From Isoetes taiwanensis (Eukaryota > Streptophyta > Lycopodiopsida > Isoetales > Isoetaceae): DNA of 64,000 nt. The stretch spans positions 1 to 64,000 of the forward strand of contig JAJEKV010000495.1 of assembly GCA_021234155.1 (NCBI GenBank), given 5' to 3'. The translations under genes were made by a program, and so were the position numbers. The notes under the pieces were generated by a model. It was given only the letters and a program-made list of their open reading frames with translations. It searched no databases and was not told the origin of the DNA. Positions 1 through 11,099 of the stretch are shown here, piece after piece (the stretch's first letter is position 1; each line of letters opens with the position of its first letter).

Positions 1-160
1 TTTTGGTCCAATCGCTGGAAAACATCGGGCTTTGGTGGTGGTCTACATGTCCGGTTTTCAAAAGAACTCTACATGCAGATTCGTGGAGGTATGGTTTTGT
101 TCGATAATGGTGTTCTTTTTTCAGTTGGACTAAAACACATCCATCGTTGTTTTGTAGTTT

Positions 161-680
161 CTTCTATTGTGACATGTCATTTTATAATACAATCCAATCA
201 GAGGGAAAGAATATCACTTGAATTTCTACATGTCTAATACCCTATTGTCACATGTCTCTTTATAGATGTAGGAAAAAGAATATTTGATTCCCCTCTACGT
301 GTCCCATACTCCATTCACATGTCTTTATAGTAGTAGGAGGGGAAAGTAATTACTTTATTTTGCTAAGGCATTGTAGGAAAGAATACATGAATTATGATAT
401 ATGTAATAATTTCTATTGTCATACGTCTTTATAGAAGTAGGAGAAAATACTTTGATTCTTCATATGTCATATGCCTCCATGTCACATGCCTTTATAGTAG
501 TAGACGTACTTTTATTCATGAAGGCATTGAAAAAATACATGAATTACGACACGTAATACTTCTATTGTCACATGTCTTTATAGAAGTAGAAAGAATACTT
601 GCTTCTCTACGTCCTATCCTCCGGCACAGTGTCTTTATAGGTAGGATTGTGAAAGAATTTTGATTTGTACATGTGATGCA
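161..680. repeat. Degenerate tandem repeat (core CATGTCTTTATAG)
   Basis: The motif CACATGTCTTTATAG followed by a purine-rich run (GTAGGAAAGAATAC) recurs about six times, near 248, 316, 421, 483, 568 and 622. Spacing alternates between about 60 and 105 bp, so the ancestral unit may be a dimer. Copies are well diverged. No coding potential is evident. Bases 1-160 and 681-966 hold nothing I recognise. Confidence 0.6.
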
Positions 681-964
681 CGGGTAACGATCACGTCCCT
701 ATACTAGTATTCCCATGTAAGACAAGTTACTTCAATTACTTAACACCTATTTTGCAACAAAACCATCAAGATCCTTTGAGGGGGTGGCAGACCGTGTAAA
801 AATGCATCTCATCTATTGTCCTCGGCCCCTCATGCTTATAGAAAACCAGGAATGCAAAAGGCATCATGAAGATCCCGAAAATTGAATTGAACTGAATTTA
901 ATCTTTAACATCCATGGGAACCCAACAAGTCTATCGATCCCTGCGTATGCATGCGCGCATGGCA

Positions 965-1116
<152 letters not shown>

Positions 1117-1164
1117 CTTTTTTATGCCTCAAATCCATTTTTTTGAGCATATGCACATGATCCT

Positions 1165-2645
1165 GTGTCCCAATCAGCCCAAACATGCCAAGGAGCAAAC
1201 ATGTCAAGGTGGCTCAAACATACACAAGGTGGCTCAAACATGCCACAGCAAAGGTGGCTCCAACATGCCAAGGTGGCTCCAAACACACGGACTCTAACAT
1301 GCCATGGTGTCTAATTGCCAACGCATGCAAACATGCCACGGGCTCCACCATGCCACCTAGGTCCAACATGCCAAGGTGGCGCCAACATGTCACCTAGGCT
1401 TAAATATGCCAAGTTGGCTCAAACATGCCACCTAGGCTCCAAAGATGCTACCGTGAGCTCTTAACATGCCACCTAGGCTCAAACATGCCAAAGTGGCTCA
1501 AACATGCCACGTGTGGGCTCCAACATGCCACCTAGGCTCTAACATGCCAAGGTGGCTCAAACATGCCACCTAGGGGTCTAACATGACAAGGTGGCTCAAA
1601 CATGCCACATGGCTCAACAACATGCCACCTAGGCTCCAACATGCCAAGGTGGTCTAAACATGCCACGTAATCTAACATGCCAAGGTGGCTCTAACATGCC
1701 ACCTAGGCTCAAACATGCCAAGGTGGCTCCAACATGCCACTTTTAGGGTCCAACATGCAAATGACTCAAACATGCCACCTAGGTCCAACGTGCTCAAACA
1801 TGCCACTTGTGCTCCAAAGATGCCACCTATGTCCAACATTCCTAGGTGGCTCAAACATGCCACATAGGCTCAAACATGCCATGCGTGCTCAATTTAGGGC
1901 CCAACATGCCAAGGTGGTTCCAACATGCCACCTAGGTTCAAACCGCCAAGGTGCTCAAACATGCCACCTAGGGCTCCAACATGCCACCCAGGCTCAAACA
2001 TTGTGTGGCTCAAACATGCCAAGGTGGGCTTCAAACATGCCACCTAGGGCTCCAACATGCCACCTAGGCTCCAAACATGCCAAGGTGGCTCAAACACGCC
2101 ATGGGCCCACCATGCCACCTAGGGTCCAACATGCCAAGGTGGCTCACAACATGCCATCTAGGCTTAAATATGCCAAGTTGGCTCAAACATGCCACCTAGG
2201 TCTTCCAACATGCCACCATGGCTCTAACATGCCACCTAGGGCTCAAACATGCCACAATGGCTCCAAACATGCCACCTAGGCTCCAACATGCCAAGGTGGG
2301 CTCAAACATGCCACCTAGGCTCCAACATGACAAGGTGGCTCAAACATGCCACATGGCTTCAAACATGCCACCTAGGCTCCAACATGCCAAGGTGGCTCAA
2401 ACATGCCACCCAACATGGCGTGGCTCTAACACGCCACCTAGGCTCAAACATGCCAAGGTGGCTCCAACATGCCACCTAGGCTCCAACATGACAAAATGGC
2501 TCAAACATGCCACCTAGGCTCCAACACGTCTTTGAAACATGCCACGCAGCTCCAACATGCCACCTATGCTCCAATTTTTGCCAGGTGGCTCAAATATGCC
2601 ATGTGGGCTCCAACATGCCACCTAGGGTCTAACATTCCTAGGTGG
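1165..2645 (+). repeat. Minisatellite family A, array 1 (~19.5-bp unit)
   Basis: Roughly 75 copies of a 19-20 bp unit. Two versions alternate: one centred on ACATGCCACCTAGG, the other on ACATGCCAAGGTGG, joined by GCTCC/GCTCA. The alternation makes a dimer of about 39 bp. CCACCT of one monomer is the reverse complement of AGGTGG of the next, so each dimer can fold into a short hairpin. The right edge passes directly into Sat800. Apparent proteins rich in 'MPRWLKHAT' are translations of the repeat. Confidence 0.95.
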
Positions 2646-2862
2646 TAACCAAACTTGGTCTCCGGGTGGTAATGTCGATGTTTTGAGTCCGTTGGCGAGT
2701 CGATCACAGCCCGGTGGGAGAGTTGCCCGGTCTGGTGGCCGTGGACCTTCGAGAGGACCTTTGGGTCGAATCGCTTCGAAGGTCTTAGGCTCCATCTTCC
2801 GCATCAACGCCCTCCCACTACCTCATGACATTGTGCAAGATCCTCGTCCAACCGGACAGGGG

Positions 2863-2927
2863 GGCCTCCAAAACGAAAACCCCGTGGCCTTGCCAAAGTT
2901 ATTGTAGGGTTTACGCTATGGAGGTCG
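2863..2927. other. Hairpin within Sat800 copy 1
   Basis: GGCCTCCAAAACG.AAACCC on the left pairs with GGGTTTACG.TATGGAGGTC on the right, with a loop of about 20-25 bp. The same hairpin is present in the third copy (4450-4515) and in the 16-kb fragments (16231-16293 and 16561-16624). The second copy (about 3676-3726) has lost most of the right arm. Confidence 0.75.
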
Positions 2928-4449
2928 AAGTTTTATTCCGGTTGCACCCTAGACATGGTCGAGAAGCCGCAGCTTGAAAACAAGAAGCAATAGAAACCGA
3001 TTTTAAAATGGGGTTTGATTTACCGAGGGTGCTTTCCTACCAAGCCTCCTCCGGAGGGCAAATCCCAATGCCTCCCTTCCCGAACCCCGGTTTCCTATCC
3101 AATCGCTGAATCCATGCTTCAAGTAACTTGCTTCGAAAGCAGGTTCCAAAAATACAAGATCTGTCAGGAGAACATATCAAACCGCGAAAGCGCCCCGCAA
3201 TGAATCGTAGAAACCCAAGTGTTTTGTCGTCGGCAAGACAAAGGCTCCTAATGGAGATTTGACTTCGCCATGTCGTCCGAAACAACGAAATTACCCTAGG
3301 GACCAAGTTACACCTGGCCATTTTTTGCAGCAAAAAGAAACACTTAACCTCTACATGGCAAAAGATTCGCACCTCCGCTAAGGCCAATTCACTACGAACG
3401 TGTTGGACATGAGCTACTTGGCGCTTCCTAGAGCAGGGGGTTGTCTTCGCCCACGAAACTTGGTCTCCAAGGTAATGTCGATGTTTGAGTCCGCTGGCAG
3501 AGTCGATCGTAGAAGTTTCGGGTGGGAGAGTTGCCCGCGTGGCCGTGGACCTTCCAGAGAGGACCTTTGGGTCAACCGCTCTCGGAAGGTTTTAGGGCTC
3601 CGTCTTCAAGGCCAATGCCCCTCCCACTACCTCATGACATTGTGCAAGATCCCGTCCAACCTGGACTAGGGTATGGCCTCCAAAACGTAAAACCCCGCGG
3701 CCTTGCGGTGTTATTGGAGGTCGAAGTTTTATTTAGTTGCACTTGAGACATGGTCGAAGCCGCTGTTTCTTGAAAACAAGAAGCAATAGAAAACCGATTT
3801 TAAAATGGGGTTTGGATTTACCGAAGTGCTTTCCTACCAATGTCCTCGGGAGGGCAAATGCCAATGCCTCCCTTCCCGAACCCGGATTCCCTATCCGACC
3901 GTTGAATCCACGCTTCAAGTAACTTGCTTTGAGCAGGTTCAAAAAATCAAGATCCGCCCCGAGAACATATCAAACCGCTAAAGCATCCCGCAATCAATCG
4001 TGTAGAAACCCAAGTGTTTTGTCGTGAGGCAGCATAAAGGCTCCCAGGAATGAAGATTTGACTTTATGTCGTCCAAACAATAAAATTACCCTAGGAACCA
4101 AGTTACACGGCCATTTTTGCAAAGCAAAAGAAACACGAACCCTCTACATGGCAAAGATTCCGCGACACTCCGCTAAGGCCAATTCACTACTTAACGTGTT
4201 GGATATGAGCTACTTTGGCGCCTTAGAGCAGGTGGTCACTTGGTTTCCGTGGTAATGTCGATGTTTTGAACCGCTGGCGTAGCCGATCACAGCCCGGGTG
4301 GGAGAGTTGCCCGCTCAGGTGGCGGTGAACCTTCCAGAGGACCTTTGGGTGAACCGCTCGAAGGTTTTAGGGCTCCGATCTTCGGCCGCCAATGCCTCCC
4401 ACTACCTCATGACATTATGCAAGATCCCGGTCCAATCTCGACTAGGGTA

Positions 4450-4515
4450 TGGCCTCCAAAACATAAACCCCGCGGGCCTTGCCGGGCTATTGTAGGGTTT
4501 ACGTTATGGAGGTCG
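4450..4515. other. Hairpin within Sat800 copy 3
   Basis: Intact version of the satellite hairpin: GGCCTCCAAAACATAAACCC pairs with GGGTTTACGTTATGGAGGTC, with few mismatches. It is the best conserved part of the unit among the copies here. Confidence 0.75.
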
Positions 4516-5199
4516 AAGTTTTATTCGCTTGCACTTGAGACATGGTCAGAAGCCGCAGCTTGAAAACAAGAAGCAATAGAAACCGATTTAAATGGGGTTT
4601 GGATTTACCGAGGCGTGCTTTCCTACCAAGCTCCTCCGGAGGGCAAATGCCAATGCCTCCCTTCCTAACCGGTTTTTCTATCCTAACCGTTGAATCCACG
4701 CTTCAAGTAACTTGCTTCGGAGCAGGTTCAAAAAAATTCAAGATCCGGCCCCGAGAACATATCAAATCAAGCAGTGTCCCGCAATGACCGTAGAAACCCA
4801 AGTGTTTTGTCGCTAGGGCAAAGCACAAAGGTTCCGGAATGGAGATTTGACTTCGCCATGTCGTCCTAAACAGCTTAAATTACCCCAGGGACCAAGTTAC
4901 ACGGTCATTTTTGCAAAAGAAAAGAAACACGTAACCCTCTACATGGCAAGATTCTCGCGACCTCCGCTTAAGGCCAATTCACTACTTAACGTGTTGGACA
5001 TGAGCTACTTTGGCGCTTCCTCGAGAGGGTGGTCTTTCTCGCCCAATAAACTTGGTCTCCGTGGTAATGTCGATGTTTCAATCCGCTGGGCGTAGCCGAT
5101 CACGCCCGGGGTGGGAGAGTTGCCCGCTCGCGGCCGTGGACCTTCCAGAGGACCTTTTGGGTCGAACCGCCTCTCGAAGGTTTTAGGGTTGTTTGAGTC

Positions 5200-5460
5200 A
5201 AAACCCAAAGGTTAAGGTACTAGCGAGCATAGATGACACAATGCATGCTATAAAGGAGACCATAGCTATGAGGCCCCAACTATTGATGTAAGCTAGGTTC
5301 CTTTTGGTCGAACTTAGCAACAAGTTGGCAAGGCTAAGTGATAGCAAAACCGGACAACACCAAGGCCCCGGTCTAGCCATGGTTGAAGACTTTAGTGGGA
5401 ATACCATTGTTAGGCCAATCCCCTTCGTGGAGAGCCGTGAAGAAGAGGAAGAAGGCTAGT
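5200..5460 (+). pseudogene. Degraded reading frame of unknown family
   Basis: A plus-strand frame reads about 80 residues with a single internal stop (TAA near 5286) and ends in an acidic tail (ESREEEEEG) before TAG at about 5457. It starts with a segment like IDDTMHAIKETIAMRPQ and contains LLVELSNKLARLSDS, plausible helical or coiled-coil protein. The sequence no longer resembles Sat800, which ends just before it. I do not recognise the family; a gag-like origin is possible. Bases 5461-5854 show nothing else. Confidence 0.3.
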
Positions 5461-5854
5461 GCACTTAGTGTTTTCAAGGAATGAATGCTAAGACCACATT
5501 ACAAAATGTGAAGGTATTGCATTTATTTTCATAGATACTTTTGAAACGATTCATATTCTTATCTCTCGAATTCATGTCATGCCATTCTAGGTACAAATGG
5601 ATGCACCGGCAGAAAGCCACATTAATGTCATCAATGTTTGGACTATTAGGTGATATGCCATGTTGCTTTTAGGTGAAAGGGTGACATGATATTTGTCAAT
5701 ATATTTCCAATGTTATGGTATCCCCGCTTTTGCATACATACTCTAATCCATGGTCGCTTATAGGCCTCATAATCCTTTATTTGCCTTATAATAACAAAGG
5801 ACTTCATATTTCTCGATCTTGTTCCTTGGTATTTCCGACAAAATTTTAGAGTTT

Positions 5855-6475
5855 TCCGCCGTAAATACCATGGTATTTCGCCAACACCATGGGCCGTAAG
5901 ACCATGGTATTTCCGGCCAAATATCATGTATTTCCCGCCAAATACCATGGTATTTCCTCGCCAATAGCATGGTATTTCCGCCAATAGCATGGTATTTTCG
6001 GCCAATACCATGGTATTTTCGCCAATACCTTTGGTATTTCGCCATATACATACATGGTATTTCGGCCAAACACCATGGTCTTTTCCGCCAACACCATGGT
6101 CTTTTTGGCCAACACCATGGTATTTCTGGCCAAAACCATGGTATTTCTCGCCAAAACCATGGTATTTCCGCCACGCCTTTGGTATTTCCGCCAATACTAT
6201 GGTATTTCGTGCCAAAACCATGGTATTTCGGCCAACGCTTTGGTATTTTCGCCAACACCATGGTATTTCTGGGCCAATACCTTGGTATTTTGGCCATATA
6301 CATGGTATTTCCGCCAACACCATGGTCTTTTTTCGCCAACACCATGGTATTTCCGCCAAAACCATGGTATTTCCGCCATATACATGGTATTTCGCCCACG
6401 CCTTTGGTATTTCGGCCAATACTATGGTATTTCAGCCAAAAACCATGGTATTTCGGGCAGGACCAACGATTCTTT
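5855..6475 (+). repeat. Minisatellite family B, block L1
   Basis: About 30 copies of an 18-21 bp unit of the form CCATGGTATTTCCGCCAATA. The core ACCATGGT is itself palindromic. The array is followed by two or three degenerate copies with AACGGTTATTTC. Open frames in all phases (VFPPIPWYF-type repeats) are by-products of a repeat without stop codons. Confidence 0.95.
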
Positions 6476-6534
6476 CTAACGGTATTTCTGGCCAACGGTT
6501 ATTTCCAATCGGTTCTTTCTAACGGTTATTTCTA

Positions 6535-6635
6535 GCCTTGAAGCTATATATACCCTCCCATCCCATGACCATCCGCTTCCAAGCTATATATACCCTTCCC
6601 TCCAAGCTATATATACCAAGTTATATATATCGTTT
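6535..6635 (+). repeat. Short AAGCTATATATACC repeat cluster
   Basis: AAGCTATATATACC occurs three times, plus the related AAGTTATATATATCG, within about 100 bp at irregular spacing of 24-40 bp. TATATATA strings could act as TATA boxes for the coding-like segment downstream, but that is only an inference. Confidence 0.6.
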
Positions 6636-6859
6636 TACGCATGGTGAGGACCACAATGACTTAGGAGAGCAAGGCCATCCCCCCATAGTCTTGAGGATGT
6701 CCTCGGCCCACTTTGAATGAAATTCGGGAGGATGTGGGGATAGATCTCGCCCACCGACGCATCAAATCATTCAAGTAAGCATGTTCTTGTTTTCCTTCAT
6801 ATTCGTGTTCTACTTTTCATATTATTAATCTTTTTTTCATGATCCCCTCATGGTTCATG

Positions 6860-7241
6860 CGAGTAGACCGTGGAGAATGGGGAATACAGAGAGACTCAGA
6901 GGGCCCCGTGATCATTAACCTTAACAAGCCCACCAAAGGGCATTGCTGGCTGAATTGAAGAGGGTTATTATCCGAGGCAAGGCTTTGAAGTATTTAAGCA
7001 GCCGTGGACCATGTCCGGGAAGGCAACACTCTTAAAGCCCCGCTTCGAAATGCCGCATGGAGGGCCAAAAGAAGGTTCTCGATCGGAAGTCCTAGAGGTG
7101 TCCGATCCAACCCCTATGCATACATTGATCACAAGATGTGGAGACTACCATGCAAAGCAGCCGGATGTAACTGCTGAGGATGTCCTAAGAATCATGGCAA
7201 CAAAAGGTTTGATGTTGATTCCGGGAGAGCACCAAAGATGA
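6860..7241 (+). pseudogene. Coding-like segment of unknown family
   Basis: The segment lies between two family B arrays and has protein-like frames on the plus strand. The first part reads RVDRGEWGIQRDSEGPVIIN... and then loses frame. The last 76 residues (7011-7241) are open from an ATG and include PDVTAEDVLRIMATKGLMLI before TGA. At least two frame changes are needed to join them. No domain is recognised. The location, in an element-like setting with the Ulp1 region to the right, suggests part of a transposon or a captured exon, without proof. Confidence 0.3.
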
Positions 7242-7374
7242 GAGACCCGAACCAAAGATGGTAAAGAATGTTCACGCTTGTCGTAGCGTGTCCTCTGGAT
7301 GATGACCCGAGAGGAAGACTTCGGGGGGAGGATACATTGGCCATGCATTTCCTAGGCATACCACCATAGGTCGA

Positions 7375-8160
7375 CGTTGCTATTATAATGTAATAGTTTA
7401 TGATAATGTAATGGCTTATCATAATGTAATGGTTTATCTCAAATGAAATGGTTTTCAAAATCACACTTGGTCTCTTCAAATCTACACTTGGTATTTCGGG
7501 CCAATACCTTGGTATTTCGGCCAATACCTTGGTATTTCCTCGGGTCGATACCTTGGTATTTCCGCCAATACCTTGGCATTTCGACCAATACCTTATTTCC
7601 GCCGATACTTTGGTATTTCCGCCGTATACCATGGTATTCGGGAAAAGCATTCCTTGGTATTTCCTCGCCGATACCATGGTATTTATTCGGCCAATGCCTT
7701 GGTATTTCCGGCCAATATCTTGGTATTTCTCGGCCCAATACCTTGGTATTTCTTGGCCAATATCTTGGTATTTTCAGGCCAATACCTTGGTATTACGGCC
7801 AATACCTTTGGTATTTCCGCCGACACTTTGGTATTTCCGGCCGCATACCAAGGATGGTTTATCATAATGTAATCGGTTGCTCTCAAATGTATGCTTGGTT
7901 TTTCTAATTTACACTTGATTTTTTCAAAATCACACTTGGTATTTCGGGCAAGAGCTTGGTATTTTAGGCCGAGCCTTGGTATTTCGCCAAATACCTTGGT
8001 GTTTCGCCATACACCTTGGTATTTCCGGCCGAACCTTTGGTATTTCCGCCAAATACCTTGGTATTTTTGCCATATACCTTGGTATTTCCCGCCAAAACTG
8101 CTATTTCTCGCCGAACGCGTTGTTACTTAGACAATTGCAATTAAAGCCATGGTATTTCGA
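7375..8160 (+). repeat. Minisatellite family B, block L2 (CCTTGG variant)
   Basis: Same family and orientation as block L1, but the core is mostly CCTTGG instead of CCATGG: GGCCAATACCTTGGTATTTC. It consists of two sub-blocks. Each is preceded by the same leader (GTTTATCATAATGTAAT ... CAAAATCACACTTGG) near 7420 and again near 7857, so the leader and repeats were duplicated together. Positions 8161-8340 carry a further ~54-bp imperfect duplication (AAAATCTGTAGCTTTTGTTCG and a sister copy). Confidence 0.93.
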
Positions 8161-8539
8161 TAATACATCCATACATAATCATGTAAGCCGCAAAATCTGT
8201 AGCTTTTGTTCGGTATGAGGAAAAGAAGGCCAATAATGTCGCAAAAATGTAAGATTTTGTTCGTATAACAAAAAGAAGGCCACAATTTTGCGAAGAAAAT
8301 AGATGGCTGCTTACATCTCATTCACATGTCAGAATCTAATTTGAGGAAATTTCAAATGGTCTTTGGTGGTTTCTTTGCCTGTATCACAGCCTCATGTAGC
8401 TTGCCCAGCATCATACTGAAAGTGCACCTGCAGTTTGCAACATCCACCTTTCCAAACCAATCACTAGTCACCGTGAGATAGTGAAGCGTGACTTAGCATA
8501 AACAATGAATATAGTGAACTCTAGAAAATCATACAATAC

Positions 8540-9130
8540 ATGGTTTTACCCTAACAGCCGAATTTGCAGATCATTTAGAACAAAGTCCCTAATGAAACAT
8601 CGTGCATATAAAAGAGTATACACTCCACAATCTGAACCATTTTCTTGCTCGGGACAACGCATTTCCACCGGTTGGATGTCAACCCTTTCTGGGGCAGGGG
8701 TGTCCCAAATTTGATGGACCTCTTTCATCAACCTGGAGACATGTGGAACTATCAAATTTCGTAATTATATAACTGAGTAATTGGGTACATAGTGATAGAA
8801 ATAGCACCCGGATTCATACTACGATATTTCACGGATATCTCGCAGAATGCCAATTCTTGAGGGAGTCAAAATGCAAAGAAAGTGGGATGTGGAGCTCCAA
8901 GAGTCCGGGCGGACTTTCCAATCGGCACAATAAACATATAGGCTCCAATGATGGTCGCAATTAATCAATCGTAAAACTTATAAACATATCATAAATTATG
9001 AATAGCCATGGTCTTTGGAAAGGATAACCTTCTACAAACAAAGGCAGCCAATAGAAGAGGGGTGGCTCTCGGGTTTGGCAGAATCACTTCTTCCGGATGG
9101 ACTTAACCTTCTTCATGTACAGGTCCACAA
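8540..9130 (-). pseudogene. Ulp1/C48-type cysteine protease domain, decayed
   Basis: The minus strand encodes the C-terminal half of a SUMO-protease-like (Ulp1, peptidase C48) domain of the sort carried by plant transposons. Reading 5' to 3' I see HHWSLYVYC with the His of the triad (codons at about 8945-8953), then LHFDSLKNWHS with the Asp (8865-8867), then CPEQENGSDCGVYTLLYA with the catalytic Cys (8627-8629). Order and spacing fit the family. The Asp motif is in a different frame from the His and Cys motifs, so at least two frameshifts separate them and the protein is not functional as it stands. Ulp1 proteases cleave ubiquitin-like modifiers; the role of the transposon-borne forms is unclear. 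The domain sits between oppositely oriented family B minisatellites. Confidence 0.8.
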
Positions 9131-9199
9131 TGGCGGGTGGAAGAAGACATGAGATCTTCTCCTCGAGACCGGTATCGTATGAGAGACAACCCCGTAAGA

Positions 9200-10930
9200 T
9201 TTATGAATTCGATTAAGAATGAAATAAATGAGAAAGAGTGACACTTACATGAGATCGGCTCCCACGCATTGCTCATTCAGCCAAGATTGTCCCATCTTCT
9301 CGGGAATATCCGTACCCGGGATGCTCGAATGAGAAGGCCTCACCTTGATCTATCACAAATTCACCTTTTGGATCCGAGGACCGAGGGCCAAATTGGCTCC
9401 TCAAATGGATGTGCCATTGTGCATTGTAGGCAAGAATTGGAGCAGATTTGGTGCTCTTCCCCTTCCTTTTTGATTAGCCCATTCCAAAGTGATGAGGTCA
9501 TCCAAATGCATAAAAATCAAAAGAAAGAAGGAAGTCATCGTCATGGTCACCATCATTCTCCCGATTACCTCGGGATCACCAATACCTATGTCATCTTCCA
9601 ATACCAAGTATGTGGATATAAGGTGCGGGTGATGAAGCAAAGACCCACTTGTTCTGGGATGAGAGAAATTCAGAACCGATCCTCAACTTTGGTTTTGAGG
9701 TGCTTTGAAAGACATACCAGCAGCCTATAGATTTGCTTAGCCGAGTAACCGGCGGTGGAAGGGGATCCATGCCCGGCCGCTCCACTCAAACCGCCAGTGA
9801 TGAAGTAACTTCGGCCGCAATCCCTCCTTGCATACCTCTAAATTACCCAAAGCTTCTGGCCCACCCAATCTTTTCTCGGGTCCACCTCATCAGGCCATAA
9901 TTTCGTGCAAACTCCGGCTTCCTCAGAAAGCAATATAATCCTCGCATATTGCACCAAAGTTTTCTCCTTCTCCTCACCATCCGAATGTTCTCCAAAGATA
10001 GCCCGAACCAATAACCCAAAGCTAGTTCCCCGACATCTCTTCAAAAAACATGACAGATTCACCTTGTACTTGTATTGGGATCCAAGGCATTCCCAAGAAG
10101 TATTGCTGCATGTCCCGACCTTCCCTTCTCTTTGCTTCACTACAGAAGCCTTTTTCTACCCTTTGGGAGCCTTCTACAATAACGTCCCATTCATGCACCT
10201 TTAAGAAGGTGCTCCTGCTCTCTGCTTTTTGGATGACCATACACAACCATGAAACAAACAAATATGCTTTTTGCCTTCTTCCCTCTGTAGTAATACTGCG
10301 TTCCCCAAGTTTGCCTCGTCGATCTCAGGAGTCCTCATCCGAGTAGGCTGCTACCACCGGAAGAGGCATGGGTTTCCCCGCTGAGGCTGACCCTCTACGC
10401 GGGCTTCACTTTCTTGATCACTTTTAATGAGCTCTCGGATGCAAAGGAGTTATCGTTTTCCTCCTTTGCCTTTGCCTTGGCTTTCGAGGCGAGCACAGGG
10501 GGCCGCTTCCATCATCTCCTGCTCCTCCGGGAACAAATGCTCTTCATTGCCCTCATTCTCTTCTACAACATAATCCGGATCACTATCCTCCGGATCCCTC
10601 TTCTTCCTCACTTTCCACTTCCATTCCTTTGACCAATCGCTTGCATCCCCTTCCTGCCGCAGAGATTTCCTCGGCCGAATAGAAGTAGGATGAGCTCCCC
10701 ACTATCATCCTCACTCCCATTTTCGCCCTGCTTTCTTTTTCGGCCGCGACCGCCGGGGCCTAAGTAAGCTTGCGAACCCGCCATAAGCGCCCACCTGCTG
10801 CACCTGCTGTGCGGGAACCGCCATGGCGCTGCTCTGGACGGAACCTAGCGCCATAACGCACACCAATGTCGGCGGAATCGATCCACAATAGCGCAATACA
10901 ACAGCCCTGTTTTTTCGAAAGAGATGCAAC
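9200..10930 (-). pseudogene. Upstream coding remnant of the Ulp1 element
   Basis: Upstream of the Ulp1 motifs the minus strand keeps a patchwork of protein-like frames. At 9838-10140 a 100-residue frame contains FGLLVRAIFGEHSDGEEKEK and ends in WPDEVDPRKDWVGQKLWVI. At about 10420-10620 there is a highly acidic stretch (DPDYVVEENEGNEEHLFPEE) followed by a basic Lys-rich part. At 10711-10929 a 72-residue frame ends in RPRRSRPKKKAGRKWE, basic and possibly nuclear-targeting. This acidic/basic linker followed by a C-terminal Ulp1 domain is common in transposon-encoded Ulp1 hybrids. I cannot find MULE or CACTA transposase motifs. A 30-bp direct duplication (CAACAGCCCTGTTTTTT...) lies at about 10898-10955. 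Confidence 0.45.
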
Positions 10931-11099
10931 AGCCCTGTTTTTTTGAAAGAGTGCTCTGGTAAGGTGTTTTTGGGCAGGACAACTATTGTCAGTTCATTAG
11001 ATACGCCCCAATTTAAAAATCAGATGATGATAGTTAACGGGAGCCGGATGATAATAAATTGACATATACCGAATGCGAGAATATCATAAATAAAGCTTT

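Larger units (their letters stand above)
2646..5190 (+). repeat. Sat800 tandem satellite, ~3.2 copies
   Basis: A unit of about 800 bp is repeated head to tail. The marker 'ACTTGGTCTCCGTGGTAATG' or a close variant appears near 2655, 3457, 4238 and 5049, and other markers keep the same spacing (for example GTGTTGGACATGAGCTACT near 3400, 4195 and 4990). Copies differ by many small indels. Each unit contains a hairpin (annotated separately). No frame is open throughout. Related DNA recurs near 16.2-17.1, 18.1 and 59.9-61.1 kb. Whether it began as a satellite or as part of an element cannot be told here. Confidence 0.92.

Noticed and set aside
1672-2517. Several frames with repeated MPRWLKHAT or THLGSNMPP units as repeat proteins
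   Set aside because: The repeat unit lacks stop codons in several frames and both strands; unit length is not a multiple of three overall, so frames drift. Not a protein.
5646-6535. Large frames on both strands rich in WYF/HGIS/VLAEIPWCW repeats
   Set aside because: By-products of the family B minisatellite; they end where the repeat ends.
1165-8160. CRISPR-like arrays (short regular repeats)
   Set aside because: There are no unique spacers of constant length; units are contiguous and degenerate, and the setting is a plant nuclear genome.
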